This document shows, piece by piece, positions 35,701 to 48,187 of a stretch of DNA of 64,000 nt. Location of the stretch: positions 35,487,786 to 35,551,785 of the forward strand of contig OZ024724.1 of the NCBI GenBank assembly GCA_964016875.1, read 5' to 3'. The notes beneath the pieces were generated by a model, which ran no database searches, had not been told where the DNA came from, and saw only the letters and a program-made list of their open reading frames with translations. This DNA comes from Fallopia convolvulus (taxonomy: Eukaryota > Streptophyta > Magnoliopsida > Caryophyllales > Polygonaceae). Within the stretch, counting starts at the first letter, position 1. Every line of letters starts with the position of its first letter. The position numbers and the translations under genes are program-made.

Positions 35701-38700
35701 CTTTTGAAGGCAAAAGGAGAAAAAACAAGTGAACTTTTAAGACATTTAAGCATAAGCATAAAGAATGAGGATAGTATCAAGCCAATAAGCACATTCTACA
35801 CTAAAAAATCAAGACCGATCGAATAAAAGCATAAATTCGAACCTAGAAACCGAATGCCACATTAAGGAGTGGCATTTACATGGACATTTCATTGAGCACT
35901 TGGCGTGCAATGATAGATCACAAGTCATTTTAAAGGCAAAAGGAGACAAAACAAGTGAACTTTAAAGACATCTAGGCATAAGCATAGATAATGAGGATAA
36001 TATGAAGCCAATAAGCACATTATGCACTACAAAATAAAGATCGAGCGAATAAAAGCATAAATTCAAAACTAGAAAACGAATGCCACATTCAGGAGTGATA
36101 TTTATATGGACAGTTGATCGAACACTTGACGTACAATATTTGATTTCAAGTCATTTTTAAGGCAAAAGCAGAAAAAACAAGTGAAGTTTAAAGACATCTA
36201 GGTATAAGCGTAAAGAATGAGGATAGTATCAAGCCAATAAGCACATTCTGCTATACAAAATAAAGACGTGTCGAATTAAAGCATAAATTCGAACCTAGAA
36301 ACCGAAAGCCACATTTATGAGTGACATTTAAATGGACATTTCATTTAACACTTGTCATGCAATGTTAGATCACAAGTCATTTTAAAGGAAATAGGAGAAA
36401 AAACATGTGAACTTCCAAGACATCTAGGCATAAGCATTAAGAATGGATAGTATCAAGCCAAAAAGCACATTCTACACTACAAAATCAAGACCGATCGAAT
36501 AAAAGCATAAATTTGAACCTAGAAACCAAAAGCGACATTTAGGAGTGACATTTACAAGAACATTTCATCTAACACATGGCGTGGAATGTTAGATCACAAG
36601 TCAATTTTTGAAGGGAAAAGGAGAAAAAACAAGTGAACTTTAATGTCATCTAGGCATAAGTATAAAGAATGAGGATAGTATCAAGCCAATAAGCACATTC
36701 TGCACTACCAAATCAAGACAGATGGAATAAAACCACAAATTCGAACCTAGAAACCGAAAGCGACATTTAAGAGTGACATTTACATGGACATTTCATCGAA
36801 CACTTGGCGTGCAATGTTAGATTACCAGTTAATTTTTAAAGGCAAAAGGAGAAAAAACAAGTGAACTTTAAAGACATCTAGGCTTAAGCATAAAGAATGA
36901 GGATAGTATCAAGCCAATAAGCACATTCTGCACTATTAAATCAAGACCAATCGAATAAAAGCATAAATTTGAACCTAGAAACCGAATGCCACATTTAGGA
37001 GTGACATTTACATGGATATTTCATCGAACATTTGGCGTGCAATGTTATATAACAAGTCATTTTAAAGGCTAAAGGATAAAAACAAGTGAACTTTAAAGAC
37101 ATCTCGGCATAAGCATAAAGAATGAGGAAAGTATCAAGCTAATAAGCACATTCTGCACTATCAAATCTAGACCGATCGAATAAAAGCATAAATTCGAATC
37201 TAGAAACCGAATGCCACATTGAGGAGCGACATTTACATGGACATTTCCTCGAACACTTGGCGTGCAATGTTAGATCTCAAGTCATTTTAAAGGCAAACGG
37301 AATAAAACTAGTGAACTTTAAAGACATCTGGGCATAAGCATAAAGAATGAGGATAGTATCAAGCCAGTAAGCACATTCTATACTACTAAATCAACACCGA
37401 TCGGATAAAAACATAAATTCGAACCTAGAAACCGAATGCTATGTTTAGGAGTGACATTTACATGGATATTTCATCGAACACTTGACGTGCTATGTTAGAT
37501 CTTAAGTCATTTTAGTCACAAAAGGAGAAAATACAAGTAGACTTTAAAGACATCCAGGCATAAGCATAAAAAATGAGGATAGTATCAAGCCAATAAGCAC
37601 ATTCTACACTACTAAATCAAGACCGATGGAATAAAAGCATAAATTCGAAGTTACACACCGAATGCAACATTTAGGAGTGACATTTACATGGACAATTTCA
37701 TCAAACATTTGGTGTGCAATGTTAGATCACATGTTAATTTTTAAAGGCAGATGGAGAAAAATCAAGTGAACATTAAAGACATCTAGACATAAGCATAAAG
37801 AATGAGGATTGTATCAAGCCAATAAGCACATTCTGCACTGCAAAATCAAGACCGATCGATTAAAAGCATTATTTCAAACCAAGAAACCGAATGCCACATT
37901 TAGAAGTTACATTTACATGGCTATTTAATTGAACACCTGACATGGAATGTTAGATCACAAGTCAATTTTTAAAGGCAAAAGGAGAAAAAACAAGTAAACT
38001 TTAAAGACATCTAGGCATAAGCGTAAAGAATGAGGATAGTAACAAGCCAATAAGCATATTCTACACTACAAAATAAAGACCGATCGAAAAAAAGCATAAA
38101 TTCGAACCTAGAAACCGAATGCATCATTTAGGAGTGACATTTACATGGACATTTTATTGAACACTTGGTGTGCAATGTTAAATCACAACTTATTTAAAGG
38201 CAAAAGGAGTAAAAACAAGTGAACTTTAAAGACATCTAGGCATAAGCATAAAGAATGAGGATAGTAGCAAGCCAATAAGTACATTCTGCACTACAAAATA
38301 AAGACCGATCGAATAAAAGCATAAATTCGAACCTAGAAACATAATGCCACATTTAGGAGCGACATTTACATGGACAATTTCATCAAACACTTGGCGTGAA
38401 ATCTTAGATCACATGTTAATTTTTAAAGGCAGATGGAGAAAAATCAAGTGAACTTTAAAGATATCTAGGCATAAGCATAAAGAATGAGGATTGTATCAAG
38501 CCATTAAGCACATTCTGCACTGCAAAATAAAGTCCGATCGAAAAAAAGCATAAATTCGAACCTAGAAACCGAATGCATCATTTAGGAGTGACATTTACAT
38601 GGACATTTTATTGAACACTTGGCGTGCAATGTTAAATCACAATTCATTTAAAGGCAAAAGGAGTAAAAACAAGTGAACTTTAAAGACATCTAGGCATAAG

Positions 38701-41700
38701 CATAAAGAATGAGGATAGTATCAAGCCCATAAGCACATTCTGCACTACAAAATCAAGACCGATCGAATAAAAGCATAAATTCGAACCTAGAAACCGAATG
38801 CCACATTTAGGAGTGAAATTTACATGGACATTTCATCGAACACTTGTCGTGCAATGTTAGATCACAAGTCATTTTAAAGGCAAAAGGAGAAAAAACAAGT
38901 GAACTTTAAAGACATCTTGACATAAGCATAAAGAATGAGGATAGTATCAAGCCAATAAGCACATTCTCCACTATCAAATTAAGACCCCGATCGAATAAAA
39001 GCATAAATTCGAACCTAGAAACCGAATGCCACATTTAGGAGTGACATTTACATGGACGTTTCATAGAACACTTGTCGTGCAATGTTAGATCACAAGTCAT
39101 TTTAAAGGATGAGGATAGTATCAAGTTAATACGCACATTCTGCAATACAAAATCAAGACCGATCGAATAGAAGCATGAATTCGAACCTAGAAACCAAAAA
39201 CCACATTTAGGAGTGACATTTACAAGAACATTTCATCGAACACTCGGCGTGCAATGTTAGATCACAAGTCAATTTTTAAGGCAAAATGAGAAAAAACAAG
39301 TAAACTTTAAAGACATCTAGGAATAAGCATAAAGAATGAGGAAAGTATCAAGCCAATAAGCACATTCCGCTCTACAAAATCAAGACCAATCGAATAAAAG
39401 CATATATTCGAACCTAAATAACGAATGCAACATTTAGGAGTGACATTTACATGGACATTTCATCAAACACTTGCGTGCAATGTTAGAAAACAAGTCATTT
39501 TAAAGGCTAAAGTACCAAAAACAAGTGAACATTAAAGACATCTCGACATAAGCATAAAGAATGAGGATAGTATGAAGCACATAAGCACATTCTCCACTAT
39601 CAAATTAAGATTGATCGAATAAAAGCATAAATTCCAACCTAGAAACCAAATGCCACATTTAGGACTTGCATTTACATGGACATTTCATCAAACACTTGGC
39701 ATGCAATGTTAGATCACATGTCATTTTAAAGGCAAAAGGAAAATAAGTGAACTTTAAAGACATCTGGGCATAAGCTTAAAGAATGAGGATAGTATTAAGC
39801 CAATAAGCACAATCTGCACTATAAAATCAAGACCGATCATAAAAGCATAAACTCGAACCTAGAAAGCGAATGCCACATTTAGGAGTGACATTTACATGGA
39901 CATTTCATCGAACACTTGGTGTGCAATGTTAGATCACAAGTCATTTAAAAGGCAAATGGAAAGAAAAAAGTGAACTTTAAAGACATCTGTGCAGAAACAT
40001 AAAGAATGAGGATAGTATCAAGCCAAAAAGCACATTCTACACTACAAAATCAAGACCAATCAAATAAAAGAATAATTCAAACCTAGAAACCAAAAGCGAC
40101 ATTTAGGAGTGACATTTACATGGACATTGCATCGAACACTTAGCATGCAATGTTAGATCAGTATTCAATTTTTAAAGGCAAAAGGAGAAAAAACAAGTGA
40201 ACTTTAGAGACATCTAGGCTTAAGCATAAACAATGAGGATAGTATGAAGCCAATAAGAACATTCTATGTTATCAAATCATGACCGATCAAATAAAAGCGT
40301 GAATTCGAACCTAGAAACCAAATGCCACATTTTGGAGTGATATTTACATGGACATTTCATCGAACAAGTCATTTTAAAGGCTAAAGGACAAAAAACAAGT
40401 GAACTTTAAAGTCATTTCGGCTTAAGCATAAAGAATGAGCATAGTATCAAGCCAATAAGCACATTCTGCACTATCAAATCAAGACCAATCGAATAAAAGC
40501 ATAAATTCGAACCTAGAAACCGAATGCCACATTTAGGAGTGACATTTACATGGATATTTGATCGAACACTTGGCGTGCAATGTTAGATCACAAGTCATTT
40601 TAAAGCAAACGAAAATGAACAAGTGAACAATAAAGACATCTGGGCATAAGAATGAAATATGACTATAGTATCAAGCCAAAAAGCACATTCTGCACTACTA
40701 AATCAAGACCAATCGGATAAAATCATAAATTCGAACCTAGAAAAGGAATGCCATGTTTAGGAGTGATATTTACATGGATATTTCATCGAACACTTGGCGT
40801 GCCATGTTAGATCTTAAGTCATTTTAGACTCAAAAGGAGAAAATACAACTGGATTTTAAAGACATCTAGGTATAAGCATAAAGAATGAGGATAGTATCAA
40901 GCCAATGCTTACTACTAAATCAAGACCGATCGAAAAAAGCATAAATTTGAACATACACATCGAATGCCACAATTAGGAGCGACATTTACATGGACATTTT
41001 CATCGAACACTTGGCGTGCAATGTTAGACCACATGTTGATTTTTATAGGCAGAAGGAGAAAAAACAAGTGAACTTTAAAGACATCTAGGCATACGCATAA
41101 AGAATGAGGATAGTATCAAGCCAATAAGCACAATTTGCACTACAAAATCAAGACCGATCGATTAAAAGCATGATTTCAAACCTAGAAACCGAATGCCACG
41201 TTTAGGAGGTACATTTATATGGACATTTGATTGAGCACATGGCTTGGAATATTAGATCACAAGTCAATTTTTGAAGGCAAAAGGAGGAAGAACATGTAAA
41301 CTTTAAAGACATCTATGCATAAACATAAAGAATGAGGATAGTATCAAGCCAATAAGCATATTCTGCACTACAAAATAAAGACCGATCGAATAAAAGCATA
41401 AAATTGAACTTAGAAACCGAATGCAGCATTTAGGAGTGACATTTACATTGACATTTTATTGTACACTTGGCGTGCAATTGTAGATTACAAGTAATTTTAA
41501 AAAAAAAAGTGAACTTTAAAGACATCTCGGCATAAGCTGAAAGAATGAGTATAGTATCAAGCTAATAAGCACATTCTGCACTGCAAAATATAGACATATC
41601 GAAGAAAAGCTTAATATCGAACCTAGAAACCGAATGCCACATTAAGGAGTGACATTTAGATGGACATTTCATCCAACACTTGGCGTGCAATGTTAGATCA

Positions 41701-44579
41701 CAAATCATTTTAGAGGCAAAAGGAGAAAAAACAAGTGAACTTTTAAGACATCAAGGGATAAGCATACAAAATGCGGATAGTATCAAGCCAATAAGCACAT
41801 TCTGCACTAAAAAATCAAGACCGATCGAATAAAAGCATAGATTCGAGCCTAGAAACCGAATGCCATATTAAGGAGTGACATTTACATGGACATTTCATCC
41901 AACACTTGGCGTGCAATGTTAGATCACAAGTCATTTTAAAGGCATCTAGGCATAAGTATAAAGAATGAGGATAGTATGAAGCCAACAAGCACATTTTGCA
42001 CAAAAAATTAAGGCCGAGCGAATAAAATCATAATTTCAAAACTAGAAACCGAATGCCACATTTAGGAATGATATTTAAATGGACAGTTCATCGAACACTT
42101 GGCGTGCAATGTTTGATCTAAAGTCATTTTTAGGGTAAAAGGAGAAAAAACAAGTCAAGTTTAAAGACATCTAGGCATAAGAATAAAGAATGAGGATAGT
42201 ATCAAGCCAATAAGCACATTCTACTCTACAAAATCAAGACATGTCGAATAAAAGCATAAATTCAAACCAAGAAACCTAGAGCCACATTTAGGAGTGACAT
42301 TTACATGGACATTTCATTGAACACTGATCGTGAAATTTTAGATCACAAGTCATTTTAAAGGCAAAAGAAGAAAATACAAGTGAATTTTGAAGACATCTAG
42401 GCATAAGCATAAAGAATGAGGATAGCATCAGCCAATAAGCACATTCTACACTACAAAATAAAGACCGATCGAATTAAGGCATAAATTCGAACCTACAAAC
42501 CGAATGCCACATTAAGGAGTGACATTTATATGGACATTTCATCGAACAATTGTCGTGCAATGTTAGATCACGATCATTTTAAAGGCAAACGGAGAAAAAA
42601 AAAGTGAACTTTTAAGACATCTAGGCATAAGCATAAAGAATGAGGATAGTATCAAGCAAATAAGCACATTTTCCACTACAAAATCAAGACCGAGCGAATG
42701 AAAGCATAAATTCGAAACTAGAAACCGAATGCCACATTTAGGAGTGACATTTACATGGACATTTCATTGAACACTGATCGTGAAATTTTAGATCACAAGT
42801 CATTTTTAAGACAAAAGGAGAAAAAACATGTGAAGTTTAAAGACATCTAGGCATAAGCATATAGAATGAGGATAGTATCAAGCCAAAAAGCATATTTTGC
42901 ACTACGAAATTAAGACTGATCGAATAAAAACATGAATTCGAACCTAGAAAGCGAATGCCATATTTAGGAGTGACAATTACATGGACATTTCATCGAGCAC
43001 TTGGCGTGCAATGTTAGATCTTAAATCATTTTAAAGGCAAAAGGAGAAAATACAAGTGAACTTTAAAGACATCTTGGCATAAGCATGAAGTATGAGGATA
43101 GTATCAACCAATAAGCACATTCTGCACTACAAAATCAGGACTCATCAAATAGAAGCATAAATTCGAACCTACAAACCGAATGTCACATTTAGGAGTGACA
43201 TTTATATGGACATTTCATCAAACACTTGTCGTGCAATGTTAGATCACAAGTCATTTTAAAGGCAAAAGGAGACAAAACAAGTGAACTATTAAGATATCTG
43301 GGCATAACCATAAAGAATGAGGATAGTATCAAGCCAATAAGCACATTCTGCACTACAAAATCAAGACCGAGCGAATAAAAGCATAAATTCGAAACTAGAA
43401 ACCGAATGCCACATTCTGGAGTGCCATTTACATGGACATTTCATCGAACGCTTTGTGTGCAATGTTAGATCTTAAGTCATTTTAGAGGCAAAAGGAGAAA
43501 ATACAAGTGAACTTTCAAGACATCTAGGCAAAAGCATAATGAATGAGGATAGTATCAACCAATAAACACATTCTATACTACAAAATCATGACCGATCGAA
43601 TAAAAGCATTAATTCGAACCTAGAAAGCGAATGATACATTTAGGAGTGACATTTAAATAGAAATTTTATCGAACACTTGGCGTGCAATTTTAGATCTTAA
43701 GTCATTTTAGAGGCAAAAGGAGAAAATACAAGTGAACATTAAAGACATCTAGGCATAAGCATAAAGAATGAGGATAGTATCAACCAATAAGCACATTCTG
43801 CACTACAAAATCAAGACCGATCGGATAAAAGCATAAATTCAAACCTAGAAACCGAATGCCACATTAAGGAGTGACATTTACATGGACATTTCATCCAACA
43901 CCTGGCGTGCAATGTTAGATTACAAGTCATTTTAAAGGCAATAGGAGAAAAAACAAGTGAACTTTTAAGACATCTACGCATAAGCATAAATAATGAGGAT
44001 AGTATCAAGCCAATAAGCACATTTTGCACTACAAAATCAAGAACGAGCATATAAAAGCATAAATTCGAAACTAGAAACCGAATGCCATATTTAGGAGTGA
44101 CATTTACACTGACAGTTCATCGAACACTTGGCGTACAATGTTTGATCTCAAATCATTTTTAAAGCAAAAGGAGAAAAACAAGTGAAGTTTAAGGACATCT
44201 AGGAATAAGCTTAAAAAATGAGGATAGTATCAAGCCAATGAGCACATTCTGCACTACAAAATCAAGACCGATCGAATAAAAGCATAAATTAAACCTAGAA
44301 ACCGAATGCCACATTAAGGAGTGAAATTTAAATGGAAATTTCATCCAACACTTGTCGTGCTATGTTAGATCACAAGTCATTTTAAAGGCAAAAGGAGAAA
44401 ATACAAGTGAACTTTTAAGAAATCTAGGGATAAGCATAAAGAATGAGGATAGTATCAAGCCAATAATCACATTCTACACTACAAAATCAAGACCGATCCA
44501 ATAAAAGCATAAATTCGAAACTAGAAACCGAATGCCACATTTAGGAGTGACATTTACATGGACAGTTCATCGAACACTT
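32700..44579 (+). repeat. Satellite segment without clear long higher-order repeats
   Basis: The monomers here differ more from one another and have more internal deletions (near 39107, 40363, 40902 and 41943). One monomer with TACAAGAACATTTCATCTAAC is shared at 32700 and 36553. This looks like an older, less recently homogenised part of the array. Confidence 0.65.
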
Positions 44580-45125
44580 GAGAGCATGGTGTAGAGATTC
44601 TTTTGAGATTGTGTAGCGAGGTCTTTGATGTGAGCGAGGTCTCTGTATGACTTGAAGTCTTTTTGTGGACTTCACTTGTCTATAGCGAGGTCTTTTGACG
44701 ATGTTTCAATCACGTCGATCTTCAATGAGCAAGATAGTTCTTGAGTTCAAGATGTTTTTCGACCCCCTCTTCTTACGAGGTTCTCCTCCATTTATAGAGG
44801 ATTGGGGAGTCGAGTTTTGGCCATGGTCCGATGTAGGATGCCCGAGATAGGGGCTCTTTATTGGTCCAGGGATGAGGCAGCCGATGATTGGTTTGGGGAA
44901 GCGGCATCCGTGAGTGGTCCGTGTGGGCGGGTGTGTCAGCAGAGTCGGTGGCGAGGTTTAGACCTCGCTCCGGGGATTCGGAAGACCTCGCAGAGATGGG
45001 AATGTTTGTCTACCCTAAAAAGGCATATGGTTATGGGTCCCAGAATCGTCCTTGGGAATCCCGTCGTGGCTATTTGTTTTTTTACCTCGGGCCCACCTCT
45101 TATCTTACCATTTTGGACATCATCA
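44580..45125 (-). repeat. 3' LTR of the Tat-type element, outer end truncated
   Basis: Aligns with about 53815-54353 of the other LTR. The outer ~265 bases, corresponding to 53547-53813, are absent, and the break joins satellite directly. The inner end TCATCA is intact at 45120-45125. A minus-strand TATA box (CTATAAATGG) is at 44788-44797. The plus-strand frame from 44802 is an LTR by-product shared with the other LTR. Only a weak purine tract (CATGGGGTTG, minus strand) lies where the polypurine tract should be. Confidence 0.9.
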
Positions 45126-45197
45126 CAACCCCATGGCCTGGGGATCTCAACCCGAGGGCCGCAGGACATAAGTTTCTTGAGGTTGCGGGGTACGATC

Positions 45198-45345
45198 TTT
45201 TGGAGGTTGGCAGGGCATTTTGCTTAGTATGAGGTTTTGGAGGTTGGGAGAGCGCTTTTGCGAGGTACGCCATTCTGGAGGTTGGGAGAGCACTTTTTCG
45301 AGGTACGAGGTTCTGGAGGTTGGGAGAGCGCTTTGCGAGGCTTTC
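45198..45345 (+). repeat. ~38-bp tandem repeat, four copies
   Basis: TGGAGGTTGG occurs at 45201, 45238, 45276 and 45314. Each copy is followed by GAGAGCGCTTT-like sequence and GCGAGGTACG. It lies between the 3' LTR and the antisense gene's TATA box. Confidence 0.85.
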
Positions 45346-45490
45346 TCCTCGAGAGGTTCCGTACTTAGGTTTTTCTCTTGCTCGCAAGGGTGAAGCTTCC
45401 TGGGACCGCTCTTCATATCTTGTTTAATGGGCCGTTTAGTTGAGATAGGCCCAACAAGCCTTTAGGGAGCGGGCGAGGCCCAAGCCTGCT

Positions 45491-45500
45491 CTTTATAAGG
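45491..45500 (+). promoter_or_regulatory. Putative TATA box of the antisense gene
   Basis: CTTTATAAGG is followed within 40 bases by a C/T-rich leader (CTTCCTCTTCATCTTCC), the usual plant arrangement, and about 165 bases downstream by a strong splice donor. It points along the plus strand, opposite to the retroelement. Confidence 0.5.
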
Positions 45501-45662
45501 GTGTATCTCACACGCTTCCTCTTCATCTTCCTTCTCCAGATTTTTCGCTTTCGGCTCCTCTCGGCCTTTCAGTTTCTTGTGAGCCGTTTCTGAGACGGTT
45601 TCCGACGATCTTCCGCCACCCTCCGGTTGCACCACCGCTCTTTTCACGCCGATTCCAAGCAA

Positions 45663-46330
45663 GTAAGTACTCGAACCTCTTCTTCTTGTCTTTTGGAGTT
45701 CTTTTCTTTCGGCTTCCTCCTGTTTGTTTTTTCTTCGTTTCCTGTTCCGGAGGGGCGACGGTGTGTTGCCTGGTGTTTCACGCCGGTGTCACGGTGGCGA
45801 AACGGTGGTGGTGTGGTTGGTGTGTGTTTCCGTGCGGCGTCCTCGCCACTTTTCTTCGCTTACTCTTGTTTTGTTTTGCGCTTTGGTGGGCGACAGTTTA
45901 TCGCCTGGTATTGCTCACCAGCGCTACGGCGGCAAGACGGTGGTGGCATGGGGTCACCACCGGCATGCCCTTGAACCCATTGTTCGTTAAGTGACGGTTA
46001 GGTCCCTGCTTTTCCATTCTCCATTTTGAAAATTGAGATCCTCGGCCTCCACCACTGGTTGGCATTCTTCTTTCTCTTTCTTCCTTTTGGCGCTTCAAAT
46101 TCTCCTCCGCCGTCCTATCTTGTCAAAGTAGCTTCTAGGGTGCCACGTGGCCTTCTTCCTTCATGATCTCATGTTATTTTTCCTTGGTTATTTTGCCCGA
46201 CGTCTCAACCCTTTACGACCTCTTGCTTTCTTTCTTTGATTGTTTTGCCCGACGCCCCAACCCTTTACGACCTCGTGCTTTCTTTCTTTGATTGTTTTGC
46301 CCGACGTCTCAATACTTCTTTCTTTTCTAG
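45663..46330 (+). other. Probable 5'-UTR intron of the antisense gene
   Basis: The donor GTAAGTAC at 45663 is the plant consensus. The acceptor TTCTTTCTTTTCTAG ends at 46330, and the first long-frame ATG follows 34 bases later. The 668-base intron carries the 52-bp tandem repeat. The plus-strand frames of about 90-115 codons inside it are G/T-rich and unlike any family I know. Confidence 0.5.
46186..46318 (+). repeat. ~52-bp tandem repeat, three copies
   Basis: TTTTGCCCGACG recurs at 46191, 46243 and 46295, with CAACCCTTTACGACCTC between copies. It sits within the inferred 5' intron of the antisense gene. Confidence 0.85.
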
Positions 46331-47393
46331 GTGCTAGCTTCCGCGGCCTGGACGTCACTGTTTCATGCCTAGGAGAAACTCCGTGAGACCCCCACCAGGC
46401 TTCGTGTTCAAAGCTCAAGAGGGTTTTTACGAGGAGGTTTCCGAGTCCGTAGGGAGCGTAGAGCCTAGAGACTCCCAGAACTCGAGGTCCCCTTCGTTGA
46501 TTATTAGCGATCCTTCTTCTAGTGACTCTGAGGTTTCCATTAATCCGCGCTTTTCCCGACTTCGTGCGTCGTCGGGTGTTGAAATGGCCTAGTCTTCCAT
46601 CTTTGATGAGGTCGTTTCCGAGGTTGTGGTGACTTCGCTTGACTCCTATGAGACCGTGAGCTTTGTTGCGGCGTATATTACCGATGTCGTGTCATGCGTC
46701 CCCCCTGTCCTCGAGGAACGGATCCCCATGTCCTCGGATTCGCGCGAGGCTTTTCTGTCCGACGGAATACCTACCGAGCTAAAGCCTAAGGACCTCGCGG
46801 ATATTGCCAAGAACTTCACTTGGCTCGAGAGTGTCGAGCTAGCACTTCCTGAAGGCCAGGCAGCTCCTTGGCGTCTTACGAAAGGTGCGTGGTTGTGCAC
46901 CTATTTAGTCTTCAAGCGGGCTTCAGGTTACCCCTGGCCCAACACATCATCGACTACTTGTGGGCCATGTAGGTCTGCCCCGCACAACTATTTCCTATTG
47001 CTTGGAGGCTATTGTGTGCCTACTCGCTTCGCAGCCGCGAGCTTGGGGACGGGCCGAATCTCGACAACATTTCGACTCTATTCCTGGCGTGGAGGGAGCA
47101 AAAGTCATGCCTCCTCAACCTTAGCCTGCCGAGCATCAAACTCACCATAGCCCCTTCGAACGTCGGGCCCTGGAAGAAGAATTCGTTTCTGGCTCGAGAT
47201 CTCACCGGGAGGCATCTTAATTTTCCCACGGCATCGGGCAACTTCGTTCGGTTCGTGGGTCCGCATACGGTCGCAGAACGTAAGGCACTCAAATCCCGAT
47301 ATGCACCGGTGCTTCAGGCCCCGTACCAGAAGTATCTAGCACAGGACCGACTTGAGTGGGCCAGCCTGAGCCTCACCCTACCTCCTCGTGAGG

Positions 47394-47545
47394 GTAAAGA
47401 GGGTACTTACTTCCTTTTTGTTGTTTGTTTTTGTAATTTTCTCCCGCTTTTAGGCCAAGAGGTTAAAAACCTCGCTAGCTTGCTTCGCTGTTATGCCGTG
47501 TTTCTTACTTTTTATCTAACTTATTTTCATGCTTTTCTTTGGAAG
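47394..47545 (+). other. Probable intron(s) of the antisense gene
   Basis: A donor-like G|GTAAAG is at 47394. Acceptors follow pyrimidine tracts at 47453 (CCCGCTTTTAG) and 47545 (TTTTCTTTGGAAG). Coding character is lost between, and the reading frame changes across it. Whether there is one intron or two around a small exon cannot be decided from sequence. Confidence 0.4.
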
Positions 47546-48090
47546 TGGATCTTTTTGGCGCTCTCACCACGAAGTCGCAGGGAAAGAGACCTATGACTTC
47601 TAGCTCCACGGCTCCGGTCCATCGAGTTCAAAAGGTGGTAGTTATAAATGAGCCGACCCTACTGGCAAGGCCGCCCACATCCCAGCCGACGGCTATACCT
47701 CCGCCGCCAAAGACGTCCGGGGTGAAGACTTCTGAGGGGGCCCCGCCTAAAGGGGACGTCACGAAGACGTCCTCCCAAACCTCCTAAGGGTCCGGCGATG
47801 GAGCCGAGTCCAAAAGGAAAGGTGCGGAGTCCCCTCGTGGGGATAAAAAGAAGAAGCATAGAGGGGACGACCAACGTGGATCGTCGGGAAAGGAGATCAT
47901 CCCCTCTATCAATTTCGAGACACGAGCTCTTAACAATGCTGGTCATTCACCTGCCAAGTTCCACTGTCCCGGGCCGGCTAAGGGCGCCTCTTCGAAATAG
48001 GATCGGGAGGAGTGGAAGGAGGAGGTCACGTGGGCCAACAACCTTACCGAGGCGGCCCTTGATGATGAGGTTGCCCGATATTCGGCCATG

Positions 48091-48187
48091 GTATGTTCCT
48101 CCTTTATGAACCTCACTTCTGTTTTGGGTTTCGTGCCCCCTTTTTTTCTCTCTCTGTCTCTTTTTTAATCACTTCGTGAATTTTCAG
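48091..48187 (+). other. Intron of the antisense gene
   Basis: A 97-base interval with donor ATG|GTATGTTCC and acceptor TTTTCAG|CACACC, T/C-rich before the acceptor. The coding frame resumes as HTFFENYNRSLL in the coiled-coil exon. Confidence 0.65.

Larger units (their letters stand above)
5810..44579 (+). repeat. Satellite DNA array, ~226-bp monomer, roughly 170 head-to-tail copies
   Basis: The landmark CATAAAGAATGAGG recurs at 38701 and 38927, giving 226 bases; other landmarks give 223-230. Length divided by period gives about 171 monomers. Within a monomer, ACATTT occurs three times in a row at 13- and 12-base spacing, followed by an A-rich stretch (GGAGAAAAAACAAGTGAAC) and the palindromes CGATCG and TTCGAA. 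Two length forms alternate around TCATTTTAAAGG versus TCAATTTTTAAAGG. I found no transposon, gene or RNA inside the array. Open frames of 60-80 codons on the minus strand recur only because the monomer recurs. The orientation given is arbitrary; the array at 54354-64000 is the reverse complement. Confidence 0.97.

Noticed and set aside
10856..44050. Recurrent minus-strand frames of 61-79 codons in the left satellite (for example with MIKHCTPSVR or FKMTCDLSLHAKCSMKCPCKCH)
   Set aside because: They are windows on the repeat itself. Frames recur wherever the monomer lacks a stop, differ by frameshifts between neighbours, and have no conserved start or codon bias.
44802..45232. Plus-strand frames of 114-141 codons and minus-strand frames of 77-95 codons in and next to the left LTR
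   Set aside because: The longest one recurs at 54028 in the other LTR, overlaps the LTR TATA box and resembles no protein family; GC-rich LTR by-product.
45627..45994. Three overlapping frames of 88-115 codons downstream of the antisense TATA box
   Set aside because: They fall inside the inferred 5' intron, are rich in Phe/Val/Cys from T/G-biased DNA, and overlap one another in all three frames without a family match.
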